Source: Gracilimonas sp964505215
GTDB lineage: Bacteria; Bacteroidota; Rhodothermia; Balneolales; Balneolaceae
Assembly (NCBI GenBank): GCA_964505215.1
Contig: CAZDGU010000008.1
Span: 62,001 to 126,000 of the forward strand
Reading direction: 5' to 3'
DNA length: 64,000 bases
The notes under the pieces are model-generated. The model ran no database searches. It saw nothing but the letters and a program-made list of their open reading frames with translations, and was not told the DNA's origin. Of the stretch, positions 54,401 through 61,131 are shown piece by piece (within the stretch, counting starts at the first letter, position 1; the number at the start of each line of letters is the position of its first letter). The translations under genes and the position numbers were made by a program.

Positions 54401-55752
54401 CTCAGCGTTCTGTTTAAACTTATATAACCCAGCGTTTTGTTAATGGTGTAGTCGGCACCTTCCTGCAAAGGTCGAAAATACCCGTTGTAGTAATCATTTC
54501 CTGACACGTTAAAAGTATCGGCCGAGGCGCTGGTATTACTGCGATTGGCTGCCAACGCAGCTTCCGAAATAGAGTCAAAATCGGGATGAGGTAATGCATA
54601 GCTATTTCCATTTTTAACCACTCCCAAATCTACAAAAGCGGCGGCCCGAATGGCTTCCGGGTCGGTTGTATTTATTTTAGGTTCCGAAATCCACACTTTT
54701 AAATCTGAAATTTGATAAGCCTGAGAAATCTGCTGGGGATTCGAAACATTGGCTTCAAACTGCTGGCGGTTATAGAAATCAATAAAAAAGTGGCGGTTAT
54801 TTTGGTACTCCACCGGGCGGATAGAAAAGCGTGTTTCCTGCGCACCGCCTTTAATGGTTTGGGTTTCACTTTCCCCCTTCTGCTGCGAAACTACCGAGGT
54901 AAGCTTCAGCGAACCCAGCTCAGCAATCGACTTAATTCCAAAAAGAGAAGCACCACCACGAATCAGCGAGTTTCCGGTTTCCATAGAAACGTTCCCCATT
55001 TCAATCCGTTTGATAATCTCATCTTCATAACCTTCATATACAATGCTCAGGCGGTTCTGGAAATCAAACGTTCGCTCCGTATCCCAGTCGGTGGCAATTG
55101 TTAGTTTATCCCCGATGGTTCCCTGAATATTCAGCTGCAAGTTCTGGTTGAAGGTAGGGTCAACTCTGTGCTGCAGGTCGGGCTCAATGGTCGGGTCATC
55201 TACATTTTGGATAGAAACACCCACATTCATATTTGCCGCTCCGTTTACTCTCAGGTTCACCTCCGGTTTTCCAAAAATGGTGGTAAACACGGATGATTGC
55301 CCGCCCGGAATTTGCAAGCTGAAGTCGAGCAGACCCTTTTGCTGCTGGGTTTCCTTTTTTCCTTCCTCAACCAGCTTATGTCTGATTTCTTTTACTTGCT
55401 GAGCTTTTCGATACCGGCTGAATTCATCAAAATTAAACACCTGAGGCACTCCCACTTCAATCCCGTCAATGGTATGCGTAAGCGAGTAGGTGTCGGATGA
55501 ATCCCAGGTAGTTTTATAAGACTCTTTAGGAAGGCTGATATAATAAAGTTTACCCGGTTTTACGCTCTTAGTGCTGCTCACAACGGCATCCGTTGCCCGA
55601 TAGATAAACTTCACCCCTTCAAGTGTGCTGTCGGGTTCACTCACCGTTTTAACAGTATCGGCAGTGTTTTGGCCAAACGCACCTACAAGTACTAACCCAT
55701 TCATCAAACACGCAAATGGCAGATAAAAAACTAACTTAATAAAAGAATGCAC
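48466..55752 (-). CDS. sprA: SprA, outer-membrane translocon of the type IX secretion system
   Basis: The giant outer-membrane beta-barrel that forms the T9SS channel, 2428 residues, the usual size. A signal peptide of about 27 residues (VLVGAFGQ) opens it. An N-terminal part has GLLDFSLQIPGGQSS and IFGKPEVNLRVNG, and the repeated motif EIGDISP and YEINDDISIGGTYFRL-like strands characteristic of SprA (SprA_N domains) follow; the C-terminal end finishes with an aromatic-rich strand ending IAIQSR. It is monocistronic in appearance and diverges from two LptF/LptG-type genes. An exported M28 peptidase at 59 kb has the sorting domain that would use this system. Other T9SS genes are not in the window. 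Confidence 0.96.
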   Translation of the reverse strand: MHSFIKLVFYLPFACLMNGLVLVGAFGQNTADTVKTVSEPDSTLEGVKFIYRATDAVVSSTKSVKPGKLYYISLPKESYKTTWDSSDTYSLTHTIDGIEVGVPQVFNFDEFSRYRKAQQVKEIRHKLVEEGKKETQQQKGLLDFSLQIPGGQSSVFTTIFGKPEVNLRVNGAANMNVGVSIQNVDDPTIEPDLQHRVDPTFNQNLQLNIQGTIGDKLTIATDWDTERTFDFQNRLSIVYEGYEDEIIKRIEMGNVSMETGNSLIRGGASLFGIKSIAELGSLKLTSVVSQQKGESETQTIKGGAQETRFSIRPVEYQNNRHFFIDFYNRQQFEANVSNPQQISQAYQISDLKVWISEPKINTTDPEAIRAAAFVDLGVVKNGNSYALPHPDFDSISEAALAANRSNTSASADTFNVSGNDYYNGYFRPLQEGADYTINKTLGYISLNRTLSSGAYLAVSFVRQPVPGEGDQPIEIGDISPQSSGLTYLKLLRGNNPTPNLKAWPLTMRNVYSLGVSNLTQDGLELDIKFTSGNVDDTNLPNRDKPLLEDLGLDRTNTAGAISPDNLIDFSGITLDPRNGTILFPYLEPFGQRIEDLLEATSASDSLISSLSYKELYTEKQNTADKSPKNTFYKIEGTSKGGVSGNFALDFSLVEGSVKVFANGNQLTEGVDYEVDYSFGTITILSEQYLAAGQDIRIEYESNQLNAIGQKNFTGLRAEYEINDDISIGGTYFRLNEQPLSDKIRIGNESISNTVLGVDANAKFDTPWLTRFIDRIPLLQTKAESNISISGEFAQLRPGVSQTKAVRDAVDKGNLYSDEENGLSFIDDFEGAELSISFTSPTRWHLAAAPAAIPGYFPDQPFFSNPTMQLDNSIESKIDRSDLRSKFSWYSIPRNISSVLGGSRSTPESQVVLTEDVFPGRETNTVQDEVITTLDVHYNPTKRGQYNYNLDLKNKLENEPENQWGGMTAVLPSGQEDLTQNNIEFIQFWVQPILPDGKDPEAGDITDYNGTIYIDIGTISEDVVPNFDLNTEDGLANNLKNLEIDNFGANARSYLPANPTAPQGQFSNVNRAFEDVGFDGVPSSNGFDDQKVETVLFAEFVDSMRTAYGENSPEFQSILADPSNDDYVFYGESQVQELPLHERFYRVMGYHEGNTPEAGGDKRAITPRPDTEGLVSRANVETNNNYYQYEIELNPADFNKLEIGSQGTFIVDKVPGDKQTDRWHLVRIPLSEFTRKVGEIEGFQNISHIRMWMSGYKKPFTLRFATLEFIGSQWRKVDNIDETQNTTGDFRVSTINIEENANRKPVPYRQPEGSIRALNRGMQVQTLANEQSIALDVENLGPGEIQMIKKVYPGGLNLLNYSNMRMFVHGEGYGTGKVEREHAELVLRLGNDLNANYYEYRQPVTPSDPNFPYSKYSVDGGGNLEIDAQEVWLYEQNSMNIVLAAFNKLKQLRDQQSMAEQSQRFEIELDPEADKAVEGAVVAIKGNPSLGRVSEIGLGIQNPHDPADVSSPGTPSLNATFWLNELRVSGFDNEKGWKANANASFKFADFATFNTNITRTTTGFGSLESRLGTRSVADQIGYDLSSTVNLHKLTPARFGWSFPVTVSTRKNISTPKFLPNQGDIRTQDFINATNENENLTESQKKAQINQRLNEIETVRDNFSVNVSNVSKKNSKSKLAQYTIDNTRLSYVYNEGHSKNPEIQFQDDWNYNASVQYNLTFNNVKLWQPLGFMDNVPVLNVFSDLRLGYMPSSVTASANLNRSYSERRRRTELDVNGNERAQPLQQSHTFNQKSSFGLNYNLTPSIPISFRTSTNYDLSDAGRQNINKTGFDVDSSSYQLTPTFKVLNNLITDSLSARRSNYQETYTASWRPPLNKIEGLDWLNYSASYSGGFGWTNSPSGSGLGSGVSNSFRLDHTLKLGVGSLLDRLDFFEKMKKADTQEKRERQKSKKSSGEGEETVRPDLMKDAQYFGRKVVLALFSMQSIDLAYNKNKTSNQAGYRGDSQIFYAFNEQTSSNFSPPFAYRLGFDEELPRSQLIQESPTGSAINLPKDNTYSDNITMGTKLNLFDNFSVDLSWSTKWDERTTNTISLTSAGDFSSTLSSSGTINSSVWAFGKGYGDLYKRQLNTAFADMDKTTGTISDKPQDGGNGDGRIVLNRNTMEEDFRKAYLGGNKGAIGEKGFTPIPKPNWRVTWSGVHDLIPFIGNAMRAATLTHSYNGSYRMGWNLNTLVGEQSPSNIGSFSVINVKEPYEPTSINVEQRFSPLAQLNVTWKSDLRTQISYEKSKTSSLALSSRTVTERNSKGMTATVNYTFKRVTIPFFPKIKNNIDVSINGGFANDTEKKFYLSQDIDEVLSDPNVIPDASQYEFTEPFITGQNRINGSVVIGYRFSQTVSSNFEYTLTKITPKSSAFPPRTNHEIRFNFRIAIQSR

Positions 55753-56028
55753 CGGTTAATATGAAGTGACTCGGTTTTAATTAGAATCTGTAGCGTTGAC
55801 TGATAGGCAGTTTTATTTTATTTGTTAAAATTTGTAGATGATAAGTTGCGGTCGATAATACTATATATTTGAATATCTTGAAAGTTTAAAAACACAAACT
55901 GTCTTTTATTTTATAAACTTAAAATGGCTATTTTTTAAGACATTTAGAAAAACAGCGTTTAAATAAACCATTCTTCGAAACCCTGTGTAAAATAAAAAGT
56001 ACCCGGCCAACAGCAAACATTCTGCACT

Positions 56029-57450
56029 TTGATTAATAAATTACAAATTGATTTACTGAAAAGGCACGTTAGTCCCTTTCTCTTCTGCTTTTTTACGCTG
56101 ATGTTTCTGCTGTTGATGCAGTTTTTAATTCTACAGATAGATAATCTGATTGGCAAAGACATTCCGCTGCTCATTATAATTGAGCTGATTATTACCAACC
56201 TGGCTTATATGGTAGTTTTAGCTGCACCCATGGCCGTACTGGTAGCCACTTTAATGGCTTTTGGAAAGTTTTCTGAACTGAATGAACTTACCGCCCTGCG
56301 CGCTTCCGGCATCAACCCGATGAAAATAATACGGCCGGTACTGATGGCTTCGGCTTTATTATTTGTGGGATTGGCTTGGTTCTCTAACAACGTACTGCCC
56401 GAAGCCAACCAAAAAGCCCGTTCCCTATTTATTGACATTCGCCTTAAAAAACCGGGATTTGAGCTAAAACCCAATATCTTTTATGACGGGATTGAAGGCT
56501 ATACGTTCTTAGTAAAACATATTGACAGCGAAACGGACAGCTTGTATGATGTCACCCTCTTCCAAAAGCCCGAAAAAAATAAAGACCGCGCATACATTGT
56601 GGCTAAAAAAGGCTTGCTGGTAAGTAAGGGCGAGCAGGCTCTGACGCTACATTTAATTGACGGCCACAGCCTGAAGTTTTCCAGAAACCGACAAAAGGAA
56701 AATGAGCGCATGCTTGAACGAAATGCATTCGACAAACATATTTTGACGCTCGATCTCTCCGACCTCTCCTTCATGCGCTCCGACCCGGCCAACCGAAACC
56801 GAAGCGACCGCACCATGAGCAGCCGCGCCATGATTGCCGTGGTGGACTCTCTTTATAAGGAAATTGGAGTGCAGCGCTCGTACATCGGCTCAAACCAAAC
56901 GCTGTATCCGGCAGATTCTAAAAGCAGACAAGAATCATATTTTAATCCCAATCAGCTGCTGCCCGACAGCATCAGTCAGGTTCCGGCTGTAGAAAGTCCG
57001 TACTTAATTACTAATACCTTCGAAAAAGCAGGTATTCAGGAGAGATTTGTGGAAGAATCTATCCGGCAAATTAAAGAATACAGAAGCGAAGTGGCCTCGG
57101 TTCAGTCCAACATAAGCTGGCGCGAAAAACGCATTGCAAGCTATCTGGTAGAAATTCACAAAAAACTATCCATACCCTTTGCATGCGTTGTTTTTATACT
57201 GTTTGGAGCTCCCGTGGGCATCATGACTCGGCGCGGAAACTTCGGTTATGCCGCCATCATAAGTACGGTTGTTTTAACGTTTTATTGGGTATCGTTAATT
57301 CAGGGCGAAAAACTGGCCGACCGCCTGTTCATCTCTCCTTTTGTGGGAATGTGGACCTTTAATGTAGTGTTAACCATAGCTGGAATTTACCTGATTGTAC
57401 GGCTGGCTACAGGATTCCAAATCACCAAAATATTTTCCCATCGTGATTAA
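56029..57450 (+). CDS. LptF/LptG-family permease (first of pair)
   Basis: A 473-residue integral membrane protein of the YjgP/YjgQ (LptF/LptG) family, which with LptB carries lipopolysaccharide from the inner to the outer membrane. Three N-terminal helices (~20-125, including MFLLLMQFLILQIDNLIG) are followed by a periplasmic beta-rich domain (~130-390) and three C-terminal helices (390-470) with IPFACVVFILFGAPVGIM. The start must be TTG at 56029, because a stop at 55993 is the nearest in-frame break upstream without an ATG. The loop between ~265 and 375 is longer than usual. The second permease overlaps its end by 8 bases. Confidence 0.9.
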   Translation: MINKLQIDLLKRHVSPFLFCFFTLMFLLLMQFLILQIDNLIGKDIPLLIIIELIITNLAYMVVLAAPMAVLVATLMAFGKFSELNELTALRASGINPMKIIRPVLMASALLFVGLAWFSNNVLPEANQKARSLFIDIRLKKPGFELKPNIFYDGIEGYTFLVKHIDSETDSLYDVTLFQKPEKNKDRAYIVAKKGLLVSKGEQALTLHLIDGHSLKFSRNRQKENERMLERNAFDKHILTLDLSDLSFMRSDPANRNRSDRTMSSRAMIAVVDSLYKEIGVQRSYIGSNQTLYPADSKSRQESYFNPNQLLPDSISQVPAVESPYLITNTFEKAGIQERFVEESIRQIKEYRSEVASVQSNISWREKRIASYLVEIHKKLSIPFACVVFILFGAPVGIMTRRGNFGYAAIISTVVLTFYWVSLIQGEKLADRLFISPFVGMWTFNVVLTIAGIYLIVRLATGFQITKIFSHRD

Positions 57451-58525
57451 ACATTTCGACCGCTATATCTTTCTCCGGCTTCTGAGCATCACGGCTTTTG
57501 TACTGCTGATGCTGATTTTCATTTATATCATGATTGACTTCTCTGAAAACAGTGATGATTTTAGCGATCAGGGAGCAAAAATGGCGGATATTTTCATGAA
57601 CTATTATCTAAATTATATCCCTGAAATGTGCCGTCTGGTGTTTCCGGTTGCCGTATTTATAGCCTGCTTATTTTTAACCGGTCAGCTTTCCGATCGGCTT
57701 GAAATTATTGCTTTAAAAGCGGCCGGCGTTAGCTTGTACCGACTGATTGTGCCCTACCTGCTGTTTGCGGGATTATGTGCAGCCGGCATTAGTTTGTTAG
57801 ATGCTTATGTAATTCCCAAAGCCAATGCCGAGCGGATTGCTTTTGAGGAGAAATACCTGCGCAGTAAAACTGAAAAGATTGACCGCAGCGATATTTATCG
57901 CCACCCTTCTGCCGATACCAAACTACAGGTCAACTATTTTGACAGTCAGCAAAATATCGCCTATCGCGTGCGTTTTGTTCAGTTTGATGAACAGCAAATC
58001 ATAAAAAGCACTACTGCAAATCGCATGCAATGGGTTGATTCGACCCAAAGCTGGTCGCTCGAAAACGTGATTGAGCTCAGTTTTAACGAAAAAGGATATA
58101 CGGAAGAAAACTACACCTCAAAAGATACCACCATAAATATTTTTCCGCGTGATTTAGCCCGAACAACTTCTGATATTTATCAGCTTACCTATGCCGAGGC
58201 GGCCGATTATATTGCATCCATCAAGCGGAGCGGTGCCGGGGGCGTTGGAATGCCGCAGGTACAGTTTTATGGGAGAATAGCGTATCCGTTTTCCATCATC
58301 GTTGTTATAATTGTGGGCTTTGCCTTTGCCAGCGTGCGCAGGCGAGGCGGCAAAGGCGCGTATTTAGCAGCCGGACTCACTATCAGCTTCCTGTACCTGG
58401 CCTTCATGAAAATAATTGAGCCTTTCGGCTATTACGGTGCCCTTCCCACCTGGGTAGCCGCCACGCTCCCCCATATATTCTTCTTCATCGTAGGAATTGG
58501 TTTGCTGGTTGAGGCGAAGAAGTAG
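57443..58525 (+). CDS. LptF/LptG-family permease (second of pair)
   Basis: The second YjgP/YjgQ permease, ~360 residues. N-terminal helices (KHFDRYIFLRLLSITAFVLLML and IPEMCRLVFPVAVFIACLFLTGQLS in parts), a periplasmic domain and three C-terminal helices with RIAYPFSIIVVIIVGFAFASVRRRGG. It starts with GTG at 57443, overlapping the last 8 bases of the first permease, so the two are translationally coupled and probably form the LptFG heterodimer. I cannot tell which is F and which G. lptB and lptC are not visible nearby. Confidence 0.9.
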   Translation: MIKHFDRYIFLRLLSITAFVLLMLIFIYIMIDFSENSDDFSDQGAKMADIFMNYYLNYIPEMCRLVFPVAVFIACLFLTGQLSDRLEIIALKAAGVSLYRLIVPYLLFAGLCAAGISLLDAYVIPKANAERIAFEEKYLRSKTEKIDRSDIYRHPSADTKLQVNYFDSQQNIAYRVRFVQFDEQQIIKSTTANRMQWVDSTQSWSLENVIELSFNEKGYTEENYTSKDTTINIFPRDLARTTSDIYQLTYAEAADYIASIKRSGAGGVGMPQVQFYGRIAYPFSIIVVIIVGFAFASVRRRGGKGAYLAAGLTISFLYLAFMKIIEPFGYYGALPTWVAATLPHIFFFIVGIGLLVEAKK

Positions 58526-58598
58526 GTTGTGTTGATAATATCCTGGAATCCCTGGTTTAAAAAGAGAGTATTGCCGCGTTTTATCGTTGGTGAAGTTT

Positions 58599-58658
58599 GC
58601 TATCAGCTATCAGCTATCAGCTATCAGCTATCAGCTATCAGCTATCAGCTATCAGCTA
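58599..58658. repeat. Tandem 7-bp repeat, GCTATCA x 8.6
   Basis: 60 bases made of eight exact copies of the 7-base unit plus four bases. Read from another phase it is TCAGCTA repeated, so every unit contains TCAG. It is prone to slippage and might vary in copy number between strains. Confidence 0.97.
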
Positions 58659-58756
58659 AAGCTGCGATAATGAGTAGCCAATTTCCAATAACTATTTCCT
58701 AAATAAACTGTGATGGGTGTGATGGTTAAGATGAATGTGATGGTGATAGATAGGAG

Positions 58757-58784
58757 TCAGAGTTCAGAAATCAGGACTCAGAAT
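58757..58784. repeat. Degenerate heptad repeat, TCAGNNN x 4
   Basis: TCAGAGT, TCAGAAA, TCAGGAC and TCAGAAT follow one another exactly at 7-base steps (28 bases). The repeat is in the same TCAG orientation as the perfect tandem array and at a distance of a whole number of heptads from it. Confidence 0.65.
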
Positions 58785-58992
58785 TACACTTGTTACTCTA
58801 CTCTGTTGCAGAGCACCTCAGGCTTGATCTAAACTGACAGTATTTCTTATTCCAACAGGACCCTTTCTCTGTCTCGGCTATATCCGGAATTCCGGGCTCC
58901 AGCTCAACGATAATACTTCCCAAACCTTAGCTAAAGCCGCAAGGAAAGAGGACGCGTTGTTTGAGAACTATGCAAGTAATACCAAAGAAGCA

Positions 58993-59034
58993 CTAAAAAC
59001 TGATCCCTGTTTACTGCAAACTGATCACTGAAAA
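58993..59034. repeat. Degenerate heptad repeat, CTGNNNN x 5-6
   Basis: CTAAAAA (imperfect), then CTGATCC, CTGTTTA, CTGCAAA, CTGATCA and CTGAAAA in uninterrupted 7-base steps. CTGA is the reverse complement of TCAG, so this is the same kind of unit in the opposite orientation. Confidence 0.7.
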
Positions 59035-59282
59035 ATCTCACCAAAGCGTCTCCTTCCTTGGTCCCAGAACAGCGGGATTAGGGAAGGAACAAGAATGGGT
59101 CCGCGTGCCAAAGGCAAAAAAGCTGATACAAGCAAAAATCCATCAACAAATAACTAATTTCCAATTCCTATTCTCCGACTATCAAAAATTTACAACTAAT
59201 GATTTGCAGAAACCGTTCTAAAAAAGTTACTTTATCGGTTCAACATTCTCACCGATTATTCTCACTCACACATAAACCTATT

Positions 59283-60629
59283 TTGAAAACATCCCTCCTG
59301 CGCTGCACTTTTATTTTAGCATTTTTTACTCTTTTAAATCTAAACCTAAATGCTCAAAATCCGGAAGAACGAATTTATCGGATGATAGATGAAGTTTCTA
59401 CAAATAACCTGATAGAGCATATTCAAACTCTTGAAGATGCAGGCGGAACCCGAAGCCGAATTGCCTTCACTCCGGGAGTGGACAGCGCCGCTAAGTATAT
59501 TAAAAACGTGCTCGACACCTATTCCGGACTCACTTCTGTAGAGCTGGATACCTTTTACATTTCATCGGCTGTTTCGCCTTATGACACGAAGCCGCAGATT
59601 AACGTGGTGGCAACTATTGAAGGCCAAACGAATCCCGAAAAGATATTTGTGATTGGAGCTCACCTTGATGCCACCGCCGATCGCGACAAAAACTGGACCG
59701 AAAATAACTGGGACACTATTGAAGCTCCGGGCGCTGATGACAATGCAACCGGAATTGCCTCTATTCTGGAAATAGCACGCATCATGTCTGATAAAAGTAT
59801 TGGTTTTGAGAATGACTTCACCATAAAATTAGTAGCATTTGGAGCCGAAGAAAGAGGCAGTAGCTCATACAGTTACTCCGGAAATCACCATGGCAGTATG
59901 CATTTTGCAAATCGGCTTTTTAGTGAGGGAAAAGAAATGATAGGCATGGTTTCTATGGATATGATTGGCTTTAATTTGAACTATGATTATGCCTCTATTG
60001 TGAAGCAAGAGTACCTGAAGGCGCAATCCATTACTTTAGGTGAGAAGTTTTATGAGGCTAATCAGAATTTTTCTATTGGGTTGATTACCAACGCCCCTCC
60101 CTTTGCAACCGGAACGTATAGCGACCATCAGTCCTTTTCTGATATTAACATTCCGGCCATCCTTATCATCGAAAATGCGCCATGGAGAAGTAATAATTAC
60201 TATCAGGCAAATCCCTATTATCATACCTCCGACGATTCTTTTGAGACGGTAAATATAAATCTGGTGAAGAAAATCACTCAGCTCAATCTTGCTGCCATGG
60301 CTTCGTATAATGGCGTTACTACAGCTACAGAGCCTGAAAATGAGGTGTTAGCCAATCAAATACAGTTAAGTCAAAATTACCCCAATCCTTTCAACCCAAG
60401 CACCGTCATCAAATATCATTTAGAGAAGCCCGGTTCCGTTACTTTAAAAGTGTATAACATGCTGGGGCGTGAAGTTGCCACGCTTGTGAATAAAAATAAA
60501 TCAGCCGGAACGCATCAGGTTGTTTTTGATGCAAGCACCGTTGGAAAAGAGCTTTCCAGTGGAATTTATCTATATCAGCTGCAAACATCCGGTGCTTTAC
60601 TTACACGAAAAATGACGCTTATTAAGTAG
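59283..60629 (+). CDS. M28 peptidase with C-terminal T9SS sorting domain
   Basis: Exported zinc peptidase of about 448 residues. A signal peptide of ~25 residues ends in LNAQ. The M28 core has GAHLDATADRD near 130, PGADDNATGIAS near 160 (metal-bridging aspartate), FGAEERGSSSY near 195 and YHTSDDSFETV near 325. The last ~80 residues form a type A T9SS sorting domain: LSQNYPNPFNPSTVI, LKVYNMLGREVATL and a final KMTLIK. It would be secreted through SprA and anchored or released. I start it at TTG 59283, which yields a clean signal peptide; the ATG at 59199 adds 28 unlikely residues. Confidence 0.9.
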   Translation: MKTSLLRCTFILAFFTLLNLNLNAQNPEERIYRMIDEVSTNNLIEHIQTLEDAGGTRSRIAFTPGVDSAAKYIKNVLDTYSGLTSVELDTFYISSAVSPYDTKPQINVVATIEGQTNPEKIFVIGAHLDATADRDKNWTENNWDTIEAPGADDNATGIASILEIARIMSDKSIGFENDFTIKLVAFGAEERGSSSYSYSGNHHGSMHFANRLFSEGKEMIGMVSMDMIGFNLNYDYASIVKQEYLKAQSITLGEKFYEANQNFSIGLITNAPPFATGTYSDHQSFSDINIPAILIIENAPWRSNNYYQANPYYHTSDDSFETVNINLVKKITQLNLAAMASYNGVTTATEPENEVLANQIQLSQNYPNPFNPSTVIKYHLEKPGSVTLKVYNMLGREVATLVNKNKSAGTHQVVFDASTVGKELSSGIYLYQLQTSGALLTRKMTLIK

Positions 60630-60739
60630 AGTGGTTTTAGGGGTGAAAGTCCCTTATAGAATATTCCACAAGCAAAGCCCAAACAATAAAAGAGATTATT
60701 GCTGGGTGGAACAGAAATGTTCGGAACAAAAAATAGCAG

Positions 60740-61030
60740 TTATTCAGTCAAAGACTCTAAAATAGCTTTTGGCCGTTTTTGAGCAATGCGTAAAAGTACT
60801 TTTGCCGGCCCTTGAGGTTTTCGCCTACCTTGTTCCCAATTTCTAAGAGTACCTATACTAATACCAAGTAAAGCGGAGAACTCCTGTTGAGTCATCTTAT
60901 ATTTTTCACGTATCGCAACTACATCCGGTTCCTCAATATTGAATTGTCGAGTAGCTTTAGTTTGACCTTTTTTGATTTTACCGGCTTGATCAATGCTTTC
61001 GAGCAGTTCATTAAACATTTCTTTATTCAT
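60740..61030 (-). CDS. HigA/NadS-like helix-turn-helix antitoxin (orphan)
   Basis: A 96-residue XRE-family regulator. The helix-turn-helix is at about residues 48-70 (MTQQEFSALLGISIGTLRNWEQG), and the C-terminal WEQGRRKPQGPAKVLLRIA is typical of NadS/HigA-like antitoxins encoded after a RelE/HigB-type toxin. The toxin frame upstream, which overlaps the antitoxin start by ATGA, is cut to its last ~29 residues. So the antitoxin survives without a working toxin. It may still repress its own or another promoter, or protect against a related incoming toxin. Confidence 0.85.
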   Translation of the reverse strand: MNKEMFNELLESIDQAGKIKKGQTKATRQFNIEEPDVVAIREKYKMTQQEFSALLGISIGTLRNWEQGRRKPQGPAKVLLRIAQKRPKAILESLTE

Positions 61031-61116
61031 GATAATTTTTCCTCCACAAGTGATTTCAACTGTTTAATCTGATCAGCAGATAAATCATCTTTTTTACTTT
61101 TAGGATATGCAATAAC
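61027..61116 (-). pseudogene. C-terminal remnant of a RelE/HigB-type toxin
   Basis: On the minus strand the bases before the antitoxin read VIAYPKSKKDDLSADQ... and end in ELS-type tail with a TGA that overlaps the antitoxin ATG (ATGA). This resembles the C-terminus of toxins paired with NadS-like antitoxins. An in-frame TGA stands directly before it, and the N-terminal region is missing: the stop of the serine hydrolase gene is only about 16 bases farther on. It is a recombination or deletion scar. Confidence 0.7.
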
Positions 61117-61131
61117 TCAAGTTGTTGCCCC

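Larger units (their letters stand above)
58526..59282. other. Repeat-rich intergenic region
   Basis: A gap of ~750 bases with no convincing gene. It holds a perfect tandem repeat, two degenerate heptad tracts (separate entries) and further imperfect inverted words near 59041-59085 (CTTCCTTGGTCCC against GGGATTAGGGAAG). Some parts may be decayed insertion material. Confidence 0.7.

Noticed and set aside
58599..58658. CRISPR array
   Set aside because: The unit is 7 bases, without spacers, and there are no cas genes in the window.
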